Notes under the pieces: generated by a model
The model's database searches: none
What the model saw: the letters and a program-made list of their open reading frames with translations, nothing else
Told to the model about the DNA's origin: nothing
Origin: Azorinus chamasolen
Taxonomy: Eukaryota > Mollusca > Bivalvia > Cardiida > Solecurtidae
Assembly: GCA_963576725.1 (NCBI GenBank)
Contig: OY755237.1
Location: forward strand, 67,825,472 to 67,889,471
DNA length: 64,000 bases
Direction: 5' to 3'
Shown here: piece after piece, positions 11,400 to 21,984 of the stretch
Layout of the letters: every line of letters begins with the position of its first letter
Position numbering within the stretch: the stretch's first letter is position 1
Position numbers and translations under genes: made by a program

Positions 11400-11620
11400 A
11401 ACCATTTACCTGTTCAATGAACATGTAGGAAATAATAACATCATTTATTAGTGTATTTTTATAATGATTTCTGAACACAGAGAGTTTTACCTTGGCAGAA
11501 ATTGTACAATAAGCAAACAGAGTAGACCTTGATCAGACGGCTCCTATAGGAGCCGTCTGATCTGGGTCTACTCTGTTTGCAAAAAGCGTGAAAAGGCGTT
11601 TGTATGTAGGAAAAGGTTAA
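11400..11620 (+). mobile_element. TTAA MITE, family A
   Basis: AACCATTTACCTGTTCAATG to GGAAAAGGTTAA. Hairpin 11512-11581 (AGAGTAGACCTTGATCAG / CTGATCTGGGTCTACTCTG) closes on GGCTCCTATAGGAGCC. Confidence 0.88.
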
Positions 11621-11716
11621 CCAATAGTTTCTCAAAAGCTTGCTCGGATCAGACGTGGTCATAATTGAACCACATTCCAATTTGAGCAGACATACTTTTT
11701 CACACAGGGGCAATGG

Positions 11717-11931
11717 TTAACCATTTACTCCAAGAATATTTATGTAAAATAATGACATCATGAATATTAATTGCATTAAATTTCATAATGGCACATGGAC
11801 ACAGGAATTTCTGGCCATGGAAAAACCGTAGACTCGTATCTATATCATATCATAAGCAAACAGAGCAGTCTGATCTGGGTCTACTCTGTTTGCAAAGTCG
11901 TAGAAAAGCGTATTTATGGAGTAATGGTTAA
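11717..11931 (+). mobile_element. TTAA MITE, family A with hairpin centre deleted
   Basis: Both TTAA ends are intact. The left arm stops at AACAGAGCAG and is joined to TCTGATCTGGGTCTACTC, so one arm and the centre are lost. Confidence 0.88.
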
Positions 11932-12225
11932 AGCTGTCCATATTTTCATAAAAATCAAACAATACTAAAAATATTGCTCACATATTTATATCTATTAAAG
12001 TAATGCTAAAAGGCCATTTCTCCAACAGTTTTTATACATTCAGATAAATATTAATACCGGCATCTGAATATTACTATATCCTTAGAAAACTGTTGACGTT
12101 TTAGAGGCAGAAATCGTCGTCGTTTATACGGAAAACAACGGACACGTTCAGTCACACACGGAACACCTCAGCTATTCCTCCGAGTTCGGACCAACCCTGT
12201 AAATATGTATTGATGTTTCACAACA

Positions 12226-12289
12226 ATGGCTGGTGTGGGTCAATTGAAGCGTAAAAGAGTAACATCCCGAAAAGAGAATGTCTACTGTG
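12226..12289 (+). CDS. possible first coding exon, unidentified
   Basis: An ATG in good context (ACAACAATGG) opens a basic stretch beginning MAGVGQLKRKRVTSRKENV and runs into a donor-like GTACGT after 64 nt. The preceding 120 bp is not a MITE. I do not recognise a family and found no downstream partner exon on this strand, so this is weak; it could be chance. Confidence 0.2.
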
Positions 12290-12839
12290 GTACGTTTTAC
12301 CTACATGTATATCGAGTGCGTCCGTTAGACAAACTTGGAAAAAATCCGTATATGACAGACGTGATTCCGTTGGTTTCCGATGTATTAAAATACTCTCTTT
12401 TTTATTACAAGCAACCATTTCCTTACCATATACTTTAGCACCGAGTTGGTTTCAAGTCACACAGATTCCAATTCTGAAATTATTCTGTTACGCAAAATTG
12501 GCGAAACTATTAACTGAGTACATATGTGGCTATGAAAGCAACTGTAGAACTGTAGTACATATTTAAGACAATGTTTTAAAGATTTCGAACAGCATGTAAA
12601 AAATGCATTAAGTATAAAATTTAACTCACTTTGTAAGTGTATGGTCTTACAAAAGGTTATTTCTTTGTTTTGGAAAGTTAGGCTCTAGGCACATCGAATT
12701 GTGGCACTTGAGATTTATTCTCTAATTGACACACAAGGAAATCTGTTAAGAGCAATCATTCTTTGTCATCAGCATTCATGTTTGTCCAAAGAATATGAAC
12801 TTGATGTCTGATGTGATGAAGCCTTATTGGTAAGACCAT

Positions 12840-13048
12840 CTAACCCTTACAATGCTGAATTTTCAAATGGACTATTTCCAAAATTAAAACCGGTCAAGCT
12901 TTTGGTGACTATTTGTGGATTTGTTACTGAAGAAAAGTGTAACATAACAAACAGTGCAGACCCTGATGAGAGGGCTCCTCTATGAGCCCTCTCTTCTGGG
13001 TCTACACTGTTTGCAAAGCACATTGTCCCACATAGTAAGGGTAAAACC
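12840..13048 (+). mobile_element. TTAA MITE, family I
   Basis: CTAACCCTTACAATGCTG to GTAAGGGTAAAAC. Best family I hairpin in the window, at 12950-13015: AACAGTGCAGACCCTGATGA against TCTTCTGGGTCTACACTG around GAGGGCTC...GAGCCCTC. Confidence 0.88.
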
Positions 13049-13051
13049 TTG

Positions 13052-13257
13052 TCTCGCTGTAAAACAAAATGGCATCTCAAATTTTCATCCGGATGAAATT
13101 TTAACTACTTCCGGTTCGATGAAACCTTTTAGAAAGTACTGACCGAGTGTCAAACAGTTTGGATCCTGATGAGAGACCGAGTTACTCGGCGTCTCATCTG
13201 GATCCAAACTGTTTGCAAATGTGATAAAGGTCGGGTTTACGGGAATAAGGTTTAATG
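13052..13257 (+). mobile_element. TTAA MITE, family D2
   Basis: The hairpin at 13153-13218 has AACAGTTTGGATCCTGATGA and its partner CATCTGGATCCAAACTGTTT, differing at the T/A site. Flank GACCGAGTGTCAAACAG is the D2 type, unlike the TCGTCTGC flank of D1. Confidence 0.8.
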
Positions 13258-13371
13258 CATCTCTCGTCGTGTTAGCCGATAGAAAATAATCCAGATTGAT
13301 ATGGAAAATAAATCTGATTACACAACAGTATTAATACACCGAATAGAGTGTCACTTGATTTGAATAATCTT

Positions 13372-13862
13372 AATAATTTATTCCATGAATATTCATGTAT
13401 TGAATAGTGACATCATATATGTTAATTAGTTACATTGTATATTGAGGAAGATAAACAGAAATCTGTGGCTATGAAAGCAAGTGTAGAACCATGTCTATAC
13501 GAGCGTGTTATTTTCATAAGCAAACAGGACATACCTTGATAAAACGGCTCTTAACCCTTCGCTTGCTATTCGCATCAATATACCTACCTGTAAATAGTGC
13601 AGACCCAGATGAGACAGCTCCTGCAGGAGCTGTCTCATCAGGGTCTGCACTATTTACAAGTTGATTGTGCAACCAGTGCACTCCACAGCAGTGATTGCAC
13701 AGCGAAACACTTATACACAGTGAAAATATATGTAATTATACAATAGGGCATGGGTAAAGAAGGAGAAATGTATTTTAAAATTCAGCAAGCGAAGGGTTAA
13801 GGAGCGGTTTGATGTAGGTCTTCTTTGCTTGTAATAGTGTTTAAAACGTAATGTATGGATTG
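13372..13862 (+). mobile_element. family A MITE split by an E insertion
   Basis: The left half ends CCTTGATAAAACGGCTC and the right half resumes GGAGCGGTTTGATG. Together they form the two arms of one A hairpin, with the break at its centre. Confidence 0.8.
13551..13800 (+). mobile_element. TTAA MITE, family E, full length, nested in A
   Basis: TTAACCCTTCGCTTGC to AAGCGAAGGGTTAA, 250 bp. The flanks GGCTC and GGAGC rejoin as a palindrome when the element and one TTAA are removed in thought, which fixes the target duplication as TTAA. Confidence 0.92.
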
Positions 13863-13869
13863 AATCACA

Positions 13870-14280
13870 AACGTGTCAGTGTAAAAACGTACCGTCCCAC
13901 AAATAAAATGTGGTCAATGGTTTCTGAAAGGTTTATTCGAATCGGAAGTAGTTAAGATTTGCACCAGATCCAAATTGAACTAATTAACTTAAATACATCA
14001 ATTTTCTACGGCATTTCAGAATAGACCCATTTTCTCTTACAAATGCTATCGTTTTTCCATAGTCAGTTTGTCATTTTGTCAGTTTGAATATTTTGAATGT
14101 TCTTAATTCCTATATTTTCCATTTACAGTCTTCCACCACTGACGGCAAAATATATAAATAAATTATTGGCCACCATCTTCGTTTAGAACCTAATTTAATA
14201 CTGTACGTTGAAGACTCGTGTGTAACGATTTGTAAATTGCTACGTTTATACATGATTAGGGTGAACACAGTTGTGTTTCA
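13870..14280. other. no clear feature
   Basis: A sequence resembling GGTTTATTCGAATCGGAAG (13928) recurs at 26001 and 45445 and marks an unclassified dispersed repeat; otherwise nothing assignable. Confidence 0.35.
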
Positions 14281-14282
14281 TA

Positions 14283-14398
14283 TACAGAAAAAACCTCTCT
14301 AAACCGAAATTCTAGTAGAATAGAATTAAGCTCCCACCTGCCTCCAAGGCCGATATTTATATTGAATTTAACGTCCGGTATAGAGAGATTTTACTGTA
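14283..14398 (+). mobile_element. TA MITE, family T2 with most of the palindrome deleted
   Basis: CAGAAAAAACCTCTCTAAAC to GAGAGATTTTACTG between TA sites. The left inner arm is missing; only TTAAGCTCCCACCTGCC remains. Confidence 0.75.
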
Positions 14399-14610
14399 CA
14401 ATAAAACCGTTATGTACCACACCTTTAGTAAAGATGAACTGATATATTGATTAGGCATTTTGGCATTGTAATGCAAGAAGATGAAAACCATACCGAAAGC
14501 TTTTAAAGCTTTCATCCAAAAGGAGCTTTCTGTATGTTGTTGACTCTGCTTTAACTGTATTCTGTAATAAAAACGTTTTTATACTTAATGTGTAGAGAAG
14601 TTTTACTGTA
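14397..14610 (+). mobile_element. TA MITE, diverged T family
   Basis: It begins at the same TA that ends the previous element (ACTG-TA-CAATAAAACCG) and ends AGAAGTTTTACTG-TA. The centre contains GAAAGCTTTTAAAGCTTTC. Confidence 0.6.
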
Positions 14611-14906
14611 AACGCTACACGAGTAAATGATATTATTGCTGTAAATGACACAAGCATGGTCCCACATGAATCGGTTTAGTGAAGATTTACTGTAAAATCT
14701 GCAGAAGTGAATGACACTGGCGTTGCCCTATTTTATCGGTCGACTGAGGTTTTATTTTAAAATCTACGGAGGTGAATGGCACTAGTACAGCATCACCAGC
14801 TGTTTGAGTCCTGTGGGATCAGTTGGGGACCTCGCACTAACGCACATAAACCCAAAACACCTATCAGAAATCAGATAATGAAACTAAACAGTGTATACCA
14901 TACATT

Positions 14907-15106
14907 TTAACCAACTCCCTGTTATATATCTAGTGCAAATTTCAATACATACCGACTATCCATGGACAAAATAGTTTTAATAAAATATGGAAGGTGGAAC
15001 ATTGTAACCGTTTGAGAAACTAAAGAAACACCTATGTCAAATTCCAATAGCGAATTTGCTTCGTTTGCAAGTGCGTAAAAATGCGTTGATGTGAAGGAAA
15101 TGGTTA
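14907..15106 (+). mobile_element. TTAA MITE, family A2 with hairpin almost entirely lost
   Basis: The A2 flank (CCATGGACAAAATAGTTTTA, TATGGAAGGTGGAACATTG) is intact. The hairpin is collapsed to GCGAATTTGCTTCGTTTGC. Confidence 0.8.
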
Positions 15107-15384
15107 ACATCACAGCAAGATACAATCTGCTCAAGACATCTTGTTTGTAAATTTGCTATCTAAATTGAAAGTTTTGTTTGCACTTCATTTTCAGCTTATG
15201 TCAACTTAAGGTATATCCGATTTCTCTACCAAAATGCAATCAGAATTCCTATGTTCAACCATTTAAATTCTGATGAGACGCCGAGTTCAGATTTGTACCG
15301 CTGTGTAAAACATTGTCAGCTCAAAGTTGGATCTTGTGCAATATTAATTACTTCCACGTCGATCAAATTGTCGAGGAACTATTG

Positions 15385-15460
15385 ACCGAGTGTCAAACAG
15401 CTTGACTCCTGATGATCTGGATCCACTGCTTGCAATTGTGGATCAGGTCGCGGATAGTAG
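15385..15460 (+). mobile_element. family D2 remnant
   Basis: GACCGAGTGTCAAACAGCTTG followed by a shortened palindrome TGATGATCTGGATCC. Confidence 0.5.
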
Positions 15461-15689
15461 TGCGAAATGTATACAAATTGTTCTCTACCAAAAGAAGAGT
15501 TTTTGCTACATGTCTTACTAAATGCTCGTGAGATTACATGTATTTTGCATCTTCACAAGAAATTGCAAAATCGATGTCATTCCAGTTTTCAAGGAAGCAT
15601 GTTTCTTTCCATTTCTTTCCATAAAACCAAAACCAAAGTTGCAAGCAGTTTGGACCGCGGTGCCATACTCAATGTGTCACCAGGATCCA

Positions 15690-15885
15690 GAGATCCAGAT
15701 AAGAGGCGTAAATTAAAAACGTTTTCAAGAATAACTCCTTTATTTCTCCATCAAGCCCTATACTGTGACCACTCTTTAGAATACTCTCTTTGAGACAATT
15801 CTAAAGAGTGGTAAAAACGTAGGGTTTGGTCGAGAAATGACGATTTTAGTATTTGAGTATGCACCGTTATCTGGTGCTCTGGTCT
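15690..15885 (+). mobile_element. palindromic MITE, family F
   Basis: AGATCCAGATAAGAGGCGTAA at the left and GTTATCTGGTGCTCTGG at the right suggest terminal repeats of the form AGAGN-CCAGATAA. Inner arms CATCAAGCCCTATACTGTGA and AACGTAGGGTTTGGTCG. Confidence 0.7.
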
Positions 15886-16241
15886 GGAGCCACACTGTCC
15901 CCAGTGATGGACGTGCATTAGTACAAAAAGTGTATTTATAACTGTGTTTGCGTTGAGTCTTTGCATTGCACTCTCCAGATTGTCACACAGACTGTATGTC
16001 TGATCGAAATTCTTCTTCTTTCGTTTAAAATTCAATTTCCTTCTGTAATTAGCCTTTGTTAAGAGTAATGTTCACTCCATTGTTATGCAAATCAGCGACA
16101 AAATAAGCGGTAAATGATTTTCATTATTTATAGATGCGTTTACATTCTGAAATAACTACACTGGTCCTGAAACAACTTGTTTGTACTCGGTGTAAGTGCA
16201 GGAATGTCAATCTTGTCTTATAAAGCACACTGACTTTCCAT

Positions 16242-16410
16242 GTACAGTTAATCCCTCTAAACCGGATTCTAGTTTAGAAAATATTAGATAATTTTAGGTA
16301 GGTGGCTGCTTAATGCAGATTGAAAATCATTCAGAAAGTTCCTGCATTAATCTGCCACCTGTCTCCAAGACCGATATTTATACTAAATTGAATGTCCAGT
16401 TTGGATTTTT
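16242..16410 (+). mobile_element. TA MITE, family T2
   Basis: ACAGTTAATCCCTCTAAACC left; the right end decays after AATGTCCAGTTTGG. The inner arm GGTAGGTGGCTGCTTAATG pairs with CATTAATCTGCCACCTG. Confidence 0.65.
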
Positions 16411-16714
16411 TTCTATAGATGTAAATGGGTTAGTCCATTTAAAGTGTTACGGTATGAATTCGAATTGGAAATACCCGAATTAGAAAATATACAAATGTAT
16501 GCCGTATTGTTTGACTACATGGAATTAACTATACGAAAATTTGGACAAACCAGTCAAATGACTGACGTCATTACGATGGAATGCCACAAAGACTGCTGCG
16601 TATAATTTCAAACAATACAAATGCATTAAGACACGTTCAGGCTGTTTGGTTGTTCAAATAATGTTAGCAGTGCTGCAACCAGCATTTACCTAAGCGTGAT
16701 CAATACAAACGGCA

Positions 16715-16940
16715 TTTAACATTTTACTTCATGAATAGTCATGTAAGAAAAAATGACATTATGCATATGTATTACATTGTTTGTTTTATAATATCGCATG
16801 AACATATGAATTGTTGGCCGTCGCAGAAATTGTAGAATCAGATCTATATTAATCCATGAGAAAACCGAGCATACCCTCATACAGCTCCTACTGTGTCTGC
16901 TCTGTTTCGAAAGGCACAAAAATGCGTATTAAGTAATTGC
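16715..16940 (+). mobile_element. TTAA MITE, family A (hairpin eroded)
   Basis: The flank ACTTCATGAATAGTCATGTA and GGCCGTCGCAGAAATTGTAG are clear. The hairpin is reduced to ACCGAGCATACCCTCATACA and CTGTGTCTGCTCTGTTTCG. Confidence 0.7.
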
Positions 16941-17040
16941 TATACTCCAGCCTTTAGGGTATATAGGACTCATCTTGTCGATTGGTCAGTTTGTTGGTCA
17001 GTTTGTCGGACAGTCTGTCGGTTGGTCTGATCGTTTCCAA

Positions 17041-17400
17041 TACAGTAAAGTCCCTCCAATTTGGATGTTCAAAGTGCCAATGCCGCCCTGTAAGACAATT
17101 GGCAGATTATTGCAGGGTGAAAATCATGTCGAAAACCCCTATGACGTTCATCATGTATAAACCCATTTTTCCTAGGCTTTGTTTTAGACACGACCGCTTT
17201 GAATGTGTCTACCGAAAAGGAGCATTAACTAGAGGAATGGAAAAAAATAGAATTTTGTAGTTTGAAACCATTGTGATAAATAGAGCATTTGCTTCTATAG
17301 GAGCAAATGCTCTATTTATCACAATGGTTTCATAAAGTGACTTTTATAGGTGCGCAAAAATGCGTCACAAGGGGATTATGTGTCACCTGCCTAAAATGAA
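17041..17400 (+). mobile_element. TA MITE, family T2, split by a B insertion
   Basis: TACAGTAAAGTCCCTCCAAT opens the host and TTGCAGGGTGAAAATCATG is its inner arm. After the B element, CACCTGCCTAAAATGAAC continues the opposite arm. Confidence 0.65.
17157..17382 (-). mobile_element. TTAA MITE, family B, nested in T2
   Basis: The hairpin 17262-17333 is perfect apart from one base (TTTGCTTCTATAGGAGCAAA). The outer TTAA sites have mutated (ATAAACCC left, GGGATTATG right). Confidence 0.8.
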
Positions 17401-17411
17401 CTTATTTGTTG

Positions 17412-17696
17412 TTAACCCTTTCCCTCATGAATATAAACGCATTGTCACACCTTTGCAAACAGTGTACACCTAGACCAGACGGATCCTACATGAACCGCCT
17501 GATCAGAGTCTGCTCTGTTTGGAAATTGATCGTTCATTAACGTTAGCAACGATTAATGGAATGTGATAGTTCGGTTTCATTACTTTCTAAAATGGCTACA
17601 ATGTTCCTCCTTCAATTTTTCATTTTCACTATTTTGCCCGTGAACATCCAATAGGTATTGAAATTGGGAATAAACATAGAATGGGGAAACGGTTAA
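17412..17696 (-). mobile_element. TTAA MITE, family A2
   Basis: TTAACCCTTTCCCTC to GGGGAAACGGTTAA. The arms AACAGTGTACACCTAGACC and ATCAGAGTCTGCTCTGTTTG are diverged; the A2 flank TGGCTACAATGTTCCTCC follows. Confidence 0.82.
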
Positions 17697-17752
17697 TTAA
17701 AATTCCTATTTAGTCCTTTCACCGCCAATGTCGTATAAATAGTGTAGTCCAT

Positions 17753-17960
17753 TAACCTTTCAAAGCTGAAATGTCACAGAGGAATAGCCCATCAGCGTTA
17801 AATATTACTCGGAGATAAGGGAAGGTATGTGAGAAATATAGATTCCGCTCAGTATAAAATGTTTAAACTTGCTAGATGATTTTAAACGACAAACAGTGCA
17901 TACCCTGACCTCCTCTAGGAAACCCCTGAGTCGGGTCTAAACTGCTTGCATGTATGTCAT
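17753..17960 (+). mobile_element. TTAA MITE, family I (diverged)
   Basis: TTAACCTTTCAAAGCTG left; arms AACAGTGCATACCCTGACC and AGTCGGGTCTAAACTGC. Confidence 0.65.
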
Positions 17961-17994
17961 GCATTCAAATAACTCTTATTATGTTGAAAATTAT

Positions 17995-18171
17995 GTCTGC
18001 TCTAAATAAATCTGAAACAATTTTAACCTCTTTCCTATTCGTCCTGGCTTGTAATAAACTACTGATCAAGTGTCACTGAGCTTAGATCATGACCAGATGT
18101 TGAGGTACCTAACATCGTACCAGGATCTAATCGTTTTGGAAGTGTCAATAGCTTAGCAGAATACGGGTTAA
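17995..18171 (-). mobile_element. family D remnant
   Basis: TTAACCTCTTTCCTATTCG with decayed arms TTAGATCATGACCAG and CAGGATCTAATCG; it ends on the TTAA shared with the next element. Confidence 0.5.
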
Positions 18172-18411
18172 CCCTTTCCTTCGTGTAAACTCTTTTTCAC
18201 GCATTTGCACACAGAGAAGACCCGGATCAGACGGCTCCTATAGGAGCCGTCCGATCAGGGTCTGCTCTGTTTGGTTTGACACACCATAGATCTGATTCTA
18301 CAGTTTCTGTCAAAGCAAAAAATTCCAATGAAAAATTGGCATTAGAGAAATTCAGATATAATCATGGTTTCATTTATTTCTTACACGAATATTGAACAGG
18401 GAAAGGGTTAA
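18168..18411 (-). mobile_element. TTAA MITE, family A
   Basis: TTAACCCTTTCCTTCG to GGGAAAGGGTTAA. Hairpin 18211-18275 closes on GGCTCCTATAGGAGCC. Flanks are close to the family majority. Confidence 0.92.
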
Positions 18412-18879
18412 AACTGAAATCCAACAGTTGTCATTTACCATCATTGATTCACCCGCTGTGGACTAAGACCTAATTGAATCTGTAAGTGAAAAAAGAATTT
18501 GAACTCTATTAGCGATCATGCTATTGTTATGCAACATGACAGCACGCAAGTGGAAGCATGGTTACATCTCTTGAAAGGTGTATTTTCCCCTGAGAAAATT
18601 ACATCCAGATTGAGTCGCAACATTGCTACAACAGACGGGTCTCGCTAGTACAACCACATGATGTATTCAACTCAGGAGTCTGTATAAGCAGATGGTTGCC
18701 TTAACCTTTCCATAAGTCAGGAACTCCTCAGGAAATAGTCAAAACAAAGATCAATTCATTTTATGATTTATTGATTAAGTATATAAGATATGACATCTTA
18801 TGAAAATGAATTATAAAATATAAAACAACAACAACGTATTGCACTAAATTTAAATTGGGACAATTTGCATTATTAAATT

Positions 18880-19415
18880 CACAACATCAAATCAATCAGT
18901 CATAGTGTATGGAGGACGATCAACGTCAAAATTGCATCATGCTTTGTGGCATTTCAATTTGCTTCATGTTAAATGCATTATGCTAAATGATTATTGCATG
19001 TCACGATGTGCTTTCTTCTTTCTTTGAAGTTTCTTCCTCGATCCGACATTTGACCTTCTGTAAACTTGTTTATTGATTATAATAACGTCAAATAATGTGT
19101 TTCATTGTTTAAACTTCTTTGGAGCATATTCTTTGTGCTATTTGCTTAGCGCTTGGTGCTTGGTGCTTGATGCTTGATGCGTGGTTCGTTGTTCCATCTT
19201 CGTCCCGGTCTTTGTCGTACTCTAGTCAGCTCGGACTAAAATGCTGAAGTGATTCGCCGAATACATAGGTAAAGAAGGAAAACGCTATGAAGACATAGAA
19301 ATAGAAGGATTTCAAAAAACACACAAAAAATAGAAGGGTTACTGATCCATTACATTAGAGAGAGAGAGAGAGAGAGTGTGTGTGTGTGTGTGGGGGGGGG
19401 GTTAACTTATTTACT
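18880..19415 (+). repeat. left arm of a long inverted repeat
   Basis: ATGGAGGACGATCAACGTC at 18910, GCATCATGCTTTGTGGC at 18941 and CTTTGAAGTTTCTTC at 19022 recur inverted in the 21.2-21.66 kb arm. The arm ends in a GA/GT/G-run microsatellite (19360-19401) that is also mirrored. Similarity is patchy, so this is an old pair. Confidence 0.75.
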
Positions 19416-19419
19416 GCTG

Positions 19420-19640
19420 GGAGAAGAATAATAATAACAAGAGGGTCTGAAAGGCCCTGACATCGCTCACCAGACAATCAGAGGATAAGATTTTCAAAGT
19501 TTTCACTATGTGTTTCTATAGAAAACTAGCCGGTCCTGGGGTGAACCAATTTTGACACAAGGAGCATAATTTATATAACTTTTGTAGAGGACCTCAAGTG
19601 AAGAAAATTTAAGAAAATGTAAATAAAATTTAAACATATA
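19420..19640 (+). repeat. dispersed mollusc-type repeat M1 (5' part)
   Basis: GAGGGTCTGAAAGGCCCTG, then TTTCTATAGAAAACTAGCC and AACTTTTGTAGAGGACCT. The last two strings recur at 55508 and 55583. I associate this sequence with bivalve genomes from memory; class unknown. Confidence 0.55.
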
Positions 19641-20029
19641 ACAATGTAAATCTAAATAAGGGCATGCACAAAAGTATGTATACCCTCTCCCTGGGCAAAT
19701 TGGTTGAATTTCAGAAAGAATATATTAATCTATATCGTTAATAACTCAAAGTCTCATCAGGTTCAATTAGTTTACTCTCTATTTGCATTTTTAAAAATTT
19801 GAAGCAGAGATCATTTTAGATTAACTAGTATTGAGCAAAAATATTTTCTCGTATTCATAATAATTACAGCGTGAGTAAATGACGTCACAAATATGTGATT
19901 TTAATAGCGCGTGCATTCATCCACCTGAATCGGGGTCAGATGTCATTTATGCATTTCATTTTTTTATGTGCAATACTTTATATATTATAGCTTTATATTA
20001 ACTATTTGGATGCTAGTGGCAAATCAAAT

Positions 20030-20105
20030 CTATGATAACAGATTGGATCCAGATTAGACGCCATTTTACTCGGAGTTTTATCAGGATCCAAATGCGTGTC
20101 CATAA
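20030..20105 (-). mobile_element. family D remnant
   Basis: GATTGGATCCAGATTAGACG and TTTTATCAGGATCCAAATG inside the long inverted repeat interval. Confidence 0.45.
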
Positions 20106-20179
20106 AGAATAAATCTACAAATTGAAGCAGACAACATTTATTAATTATCCAGACGCAACATTACTGAACTTCTGAACAT

Positions 20180-20310
20180 TTATTTCTTGTGTATATAGAT
20201 CTGTGTTTTACTGTTTTGTATTTTGTATGAAATGCTTGTTTTGAGGGCCTCAAGGTAGATTAGTCATTATGACTAATTTAGCTACCCTCGTTAAATAAAG
20301 TATTCAATGT
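20180..20310 (+). repeat. possible 3' end of a non-LTR retrotransposon
   Basis: TTTTGTATTTTGTATGAAATG, then a short stem (AAGGTAGATTAGTCA / TGACTAATTTAGCTACC) and TTAAATAAAG. This layout resembles CR1/L2-type LINE tails of marine invertebrates; no ORF precedes it. Confidence 0.35.
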
Positions 20311-20377
20311 TCAAAATTTCAGATATTTTCATTACACCTTCATGAGTTATTATTATTCATATCTTAATTTATTTTCA

Positions 20378-20620
20378 ACCCTTCCCCTGTTCTATGTTTA
20401 TTCAAAATTTAAATACCTACTGAATATTCATGGACAAAATAGTTATAATGAAATATGGAAGGTGGGACAGTGTAGCCATTTTAGAAAGTAAAGAAACATC
20501 TTTCAAATTCTATTGACGAACGGAGCGGACCCTGATCAGACAGCTGCTATAGGAGCCATCTGATCTGGGTCTGCTGTGTTTGCAAATGTGTGAAAAGATG
20601 TTGACATTAGAGAAAGGGTT
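20378..20620 (+). mobile_element. TTAA MITE, family A2
   Basis: CAACCCTTCCCCTGTTC to GAGAAAGGGTTAG, with CTACTGAATATTCATGGACA and the hairpin 20520-20583 (GAGCGGACCCTGATCAGAC). Confidence 0.85.
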
Positions 20621-20756
20621 AGTAAACATATTATAAGTATATTGTACACAAAATGAAAATAATGTAATGTAATGTATTTCTCAAACCCAATATAATTCTA
20701 ATAAAAATATGCTATTTTATGATATATTAGACATGTTTATATTTATACATGTAATC

Positions 20757-21135
20757 TTAGCCCTTTCCCTGTTCTATATTTAGTCCCGATTCCAATACCT
20801 ATACAGAATATGTATGGACCAAAAATTATAATGAAAATATGGAAGGTGGAACATTGAAGTCATTCAGAAATTCTAAATAAACAGATGAATGAAATTCCAT
20901 TAGCAATCAGAGCAGATCCTGATCAGACGGTCCGTACATGATCCACGCGTGGTCTATCACACATCGGCGATCAGGGTACTACACAGTTGACCCTTTACTC
21001 AATGAATATTCATGTGAAAAATAATGACAATGAAATAGCATATGGACACGTGAATTTTATCAGGGCAAACTATGCAGAATGATATCTTTGACAGACCATC
21101 AGCAAACAAGACAGACCCTGATCAGACGGACATAA
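20757..21135 (+). mobile_element. two overlapping family A copies
   Basis: An A2 copy (TAGCCCTTTCCCTGTTC; hairpin AGAGCAGATCCTGATCAGAC) runs into a second A copy beginning TTGACCCTTTACTCAATG and truncated after ACAGACCCTGATCAGACGG. Confidence 0.65.
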
Positions 21136-21171
21136 AAAAGCAACAAATAAAATTGCATCAAAGGCAACATC

Positions 21172-21660
21172 TTTTTTAAATAATTAATCCCCCCCCCCCC
21201 CCATACACACACGTCCGAATAATGTTCTTTTTTTTCGCTCAAAACATTTAAAAACCAACCAAACATTTAATTCGATCTACGTTGAATCCATCCTCAGTAC
21301 TTTCAGTAGTTTGATTATCTGGTTTTACATGCAGCGCCACCTATATGGCGAGTTCGGCTGAAGTGCATTATGCCTTCGGCGTTCGTCGTTCGGCTTTATG
21401 CTTGTTGCTATCATGTATGGGCTTACCGCATTGGGTCATGTGTCATTGAAGAAACTTCAATGAAAGAAGGACTCCCATCTTGACATGCAATAATCGTTTA
21501 GCAAACTGTTCAACACCACAATGCAGGATGCATTTATCATGAAGCAAACTGAAATGCCACAATGCATGATGCAATTACAATGAAGCAAACTGAAATGCCA
21601 CAAAGCATGATGCAATTTTGGCGTTGATCGTCCTCCATAATAGTGAAGTTATGCAATTGT
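21172..21660 (-). repeat. right arm of the long inverted repeat
   Basis: It starts with a C-run and ACACACA mirroring the left arm. It carries about three tandem ~43-bp units (GAAGCAAACTGAAATGCCAC repeated), against about one and a half in the left arm. Confidence 0.75.
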
Positions 21661-21764
21661 TCGGAATATTATTATAAAGAAACAGACATACATTAAACTA
21701 CAACTTAAGTTTGTCTGCTGAAAAATAATACAATGCCAGTCCAACCTATGATCAGTTATACCTG

Positions 21765-21862
21765 GATCCAAGGTTATAAATTCTGAGTCTGAGATCTGAG
21801 CAAGCTCAGAATCTGACCAATCAGATGCTTGAGAATGATCTCAGACTCAAGCAAAAACTCGC
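21765..21862. repeat. family G-like palindrome
   Basis: GAGTCTGAGATCTGAGC pairs with GAGAATGATCTCAGACTC; shares CTGACCAATCA with the two 178-bp G elements. Confidence 0.5.
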
Positions 21863-21984
21863 AGGCAAAGAGTTAACGCACTAGTTATGTTGAGTATATA
21901 CCTTGGACAATATAAACCAGCGGTACAGTGGTAAAGTACATACAATTAGATCCTGATAACTCGGACACTCAAACATATATTATT

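Noticed and set aside
19360..19401. GA/GT/G microsatellite as an isolated simple repeat
   Set aside because: It is mirrored at 21189-21215 and is better described as the inner end of the inverted-repeat arms.
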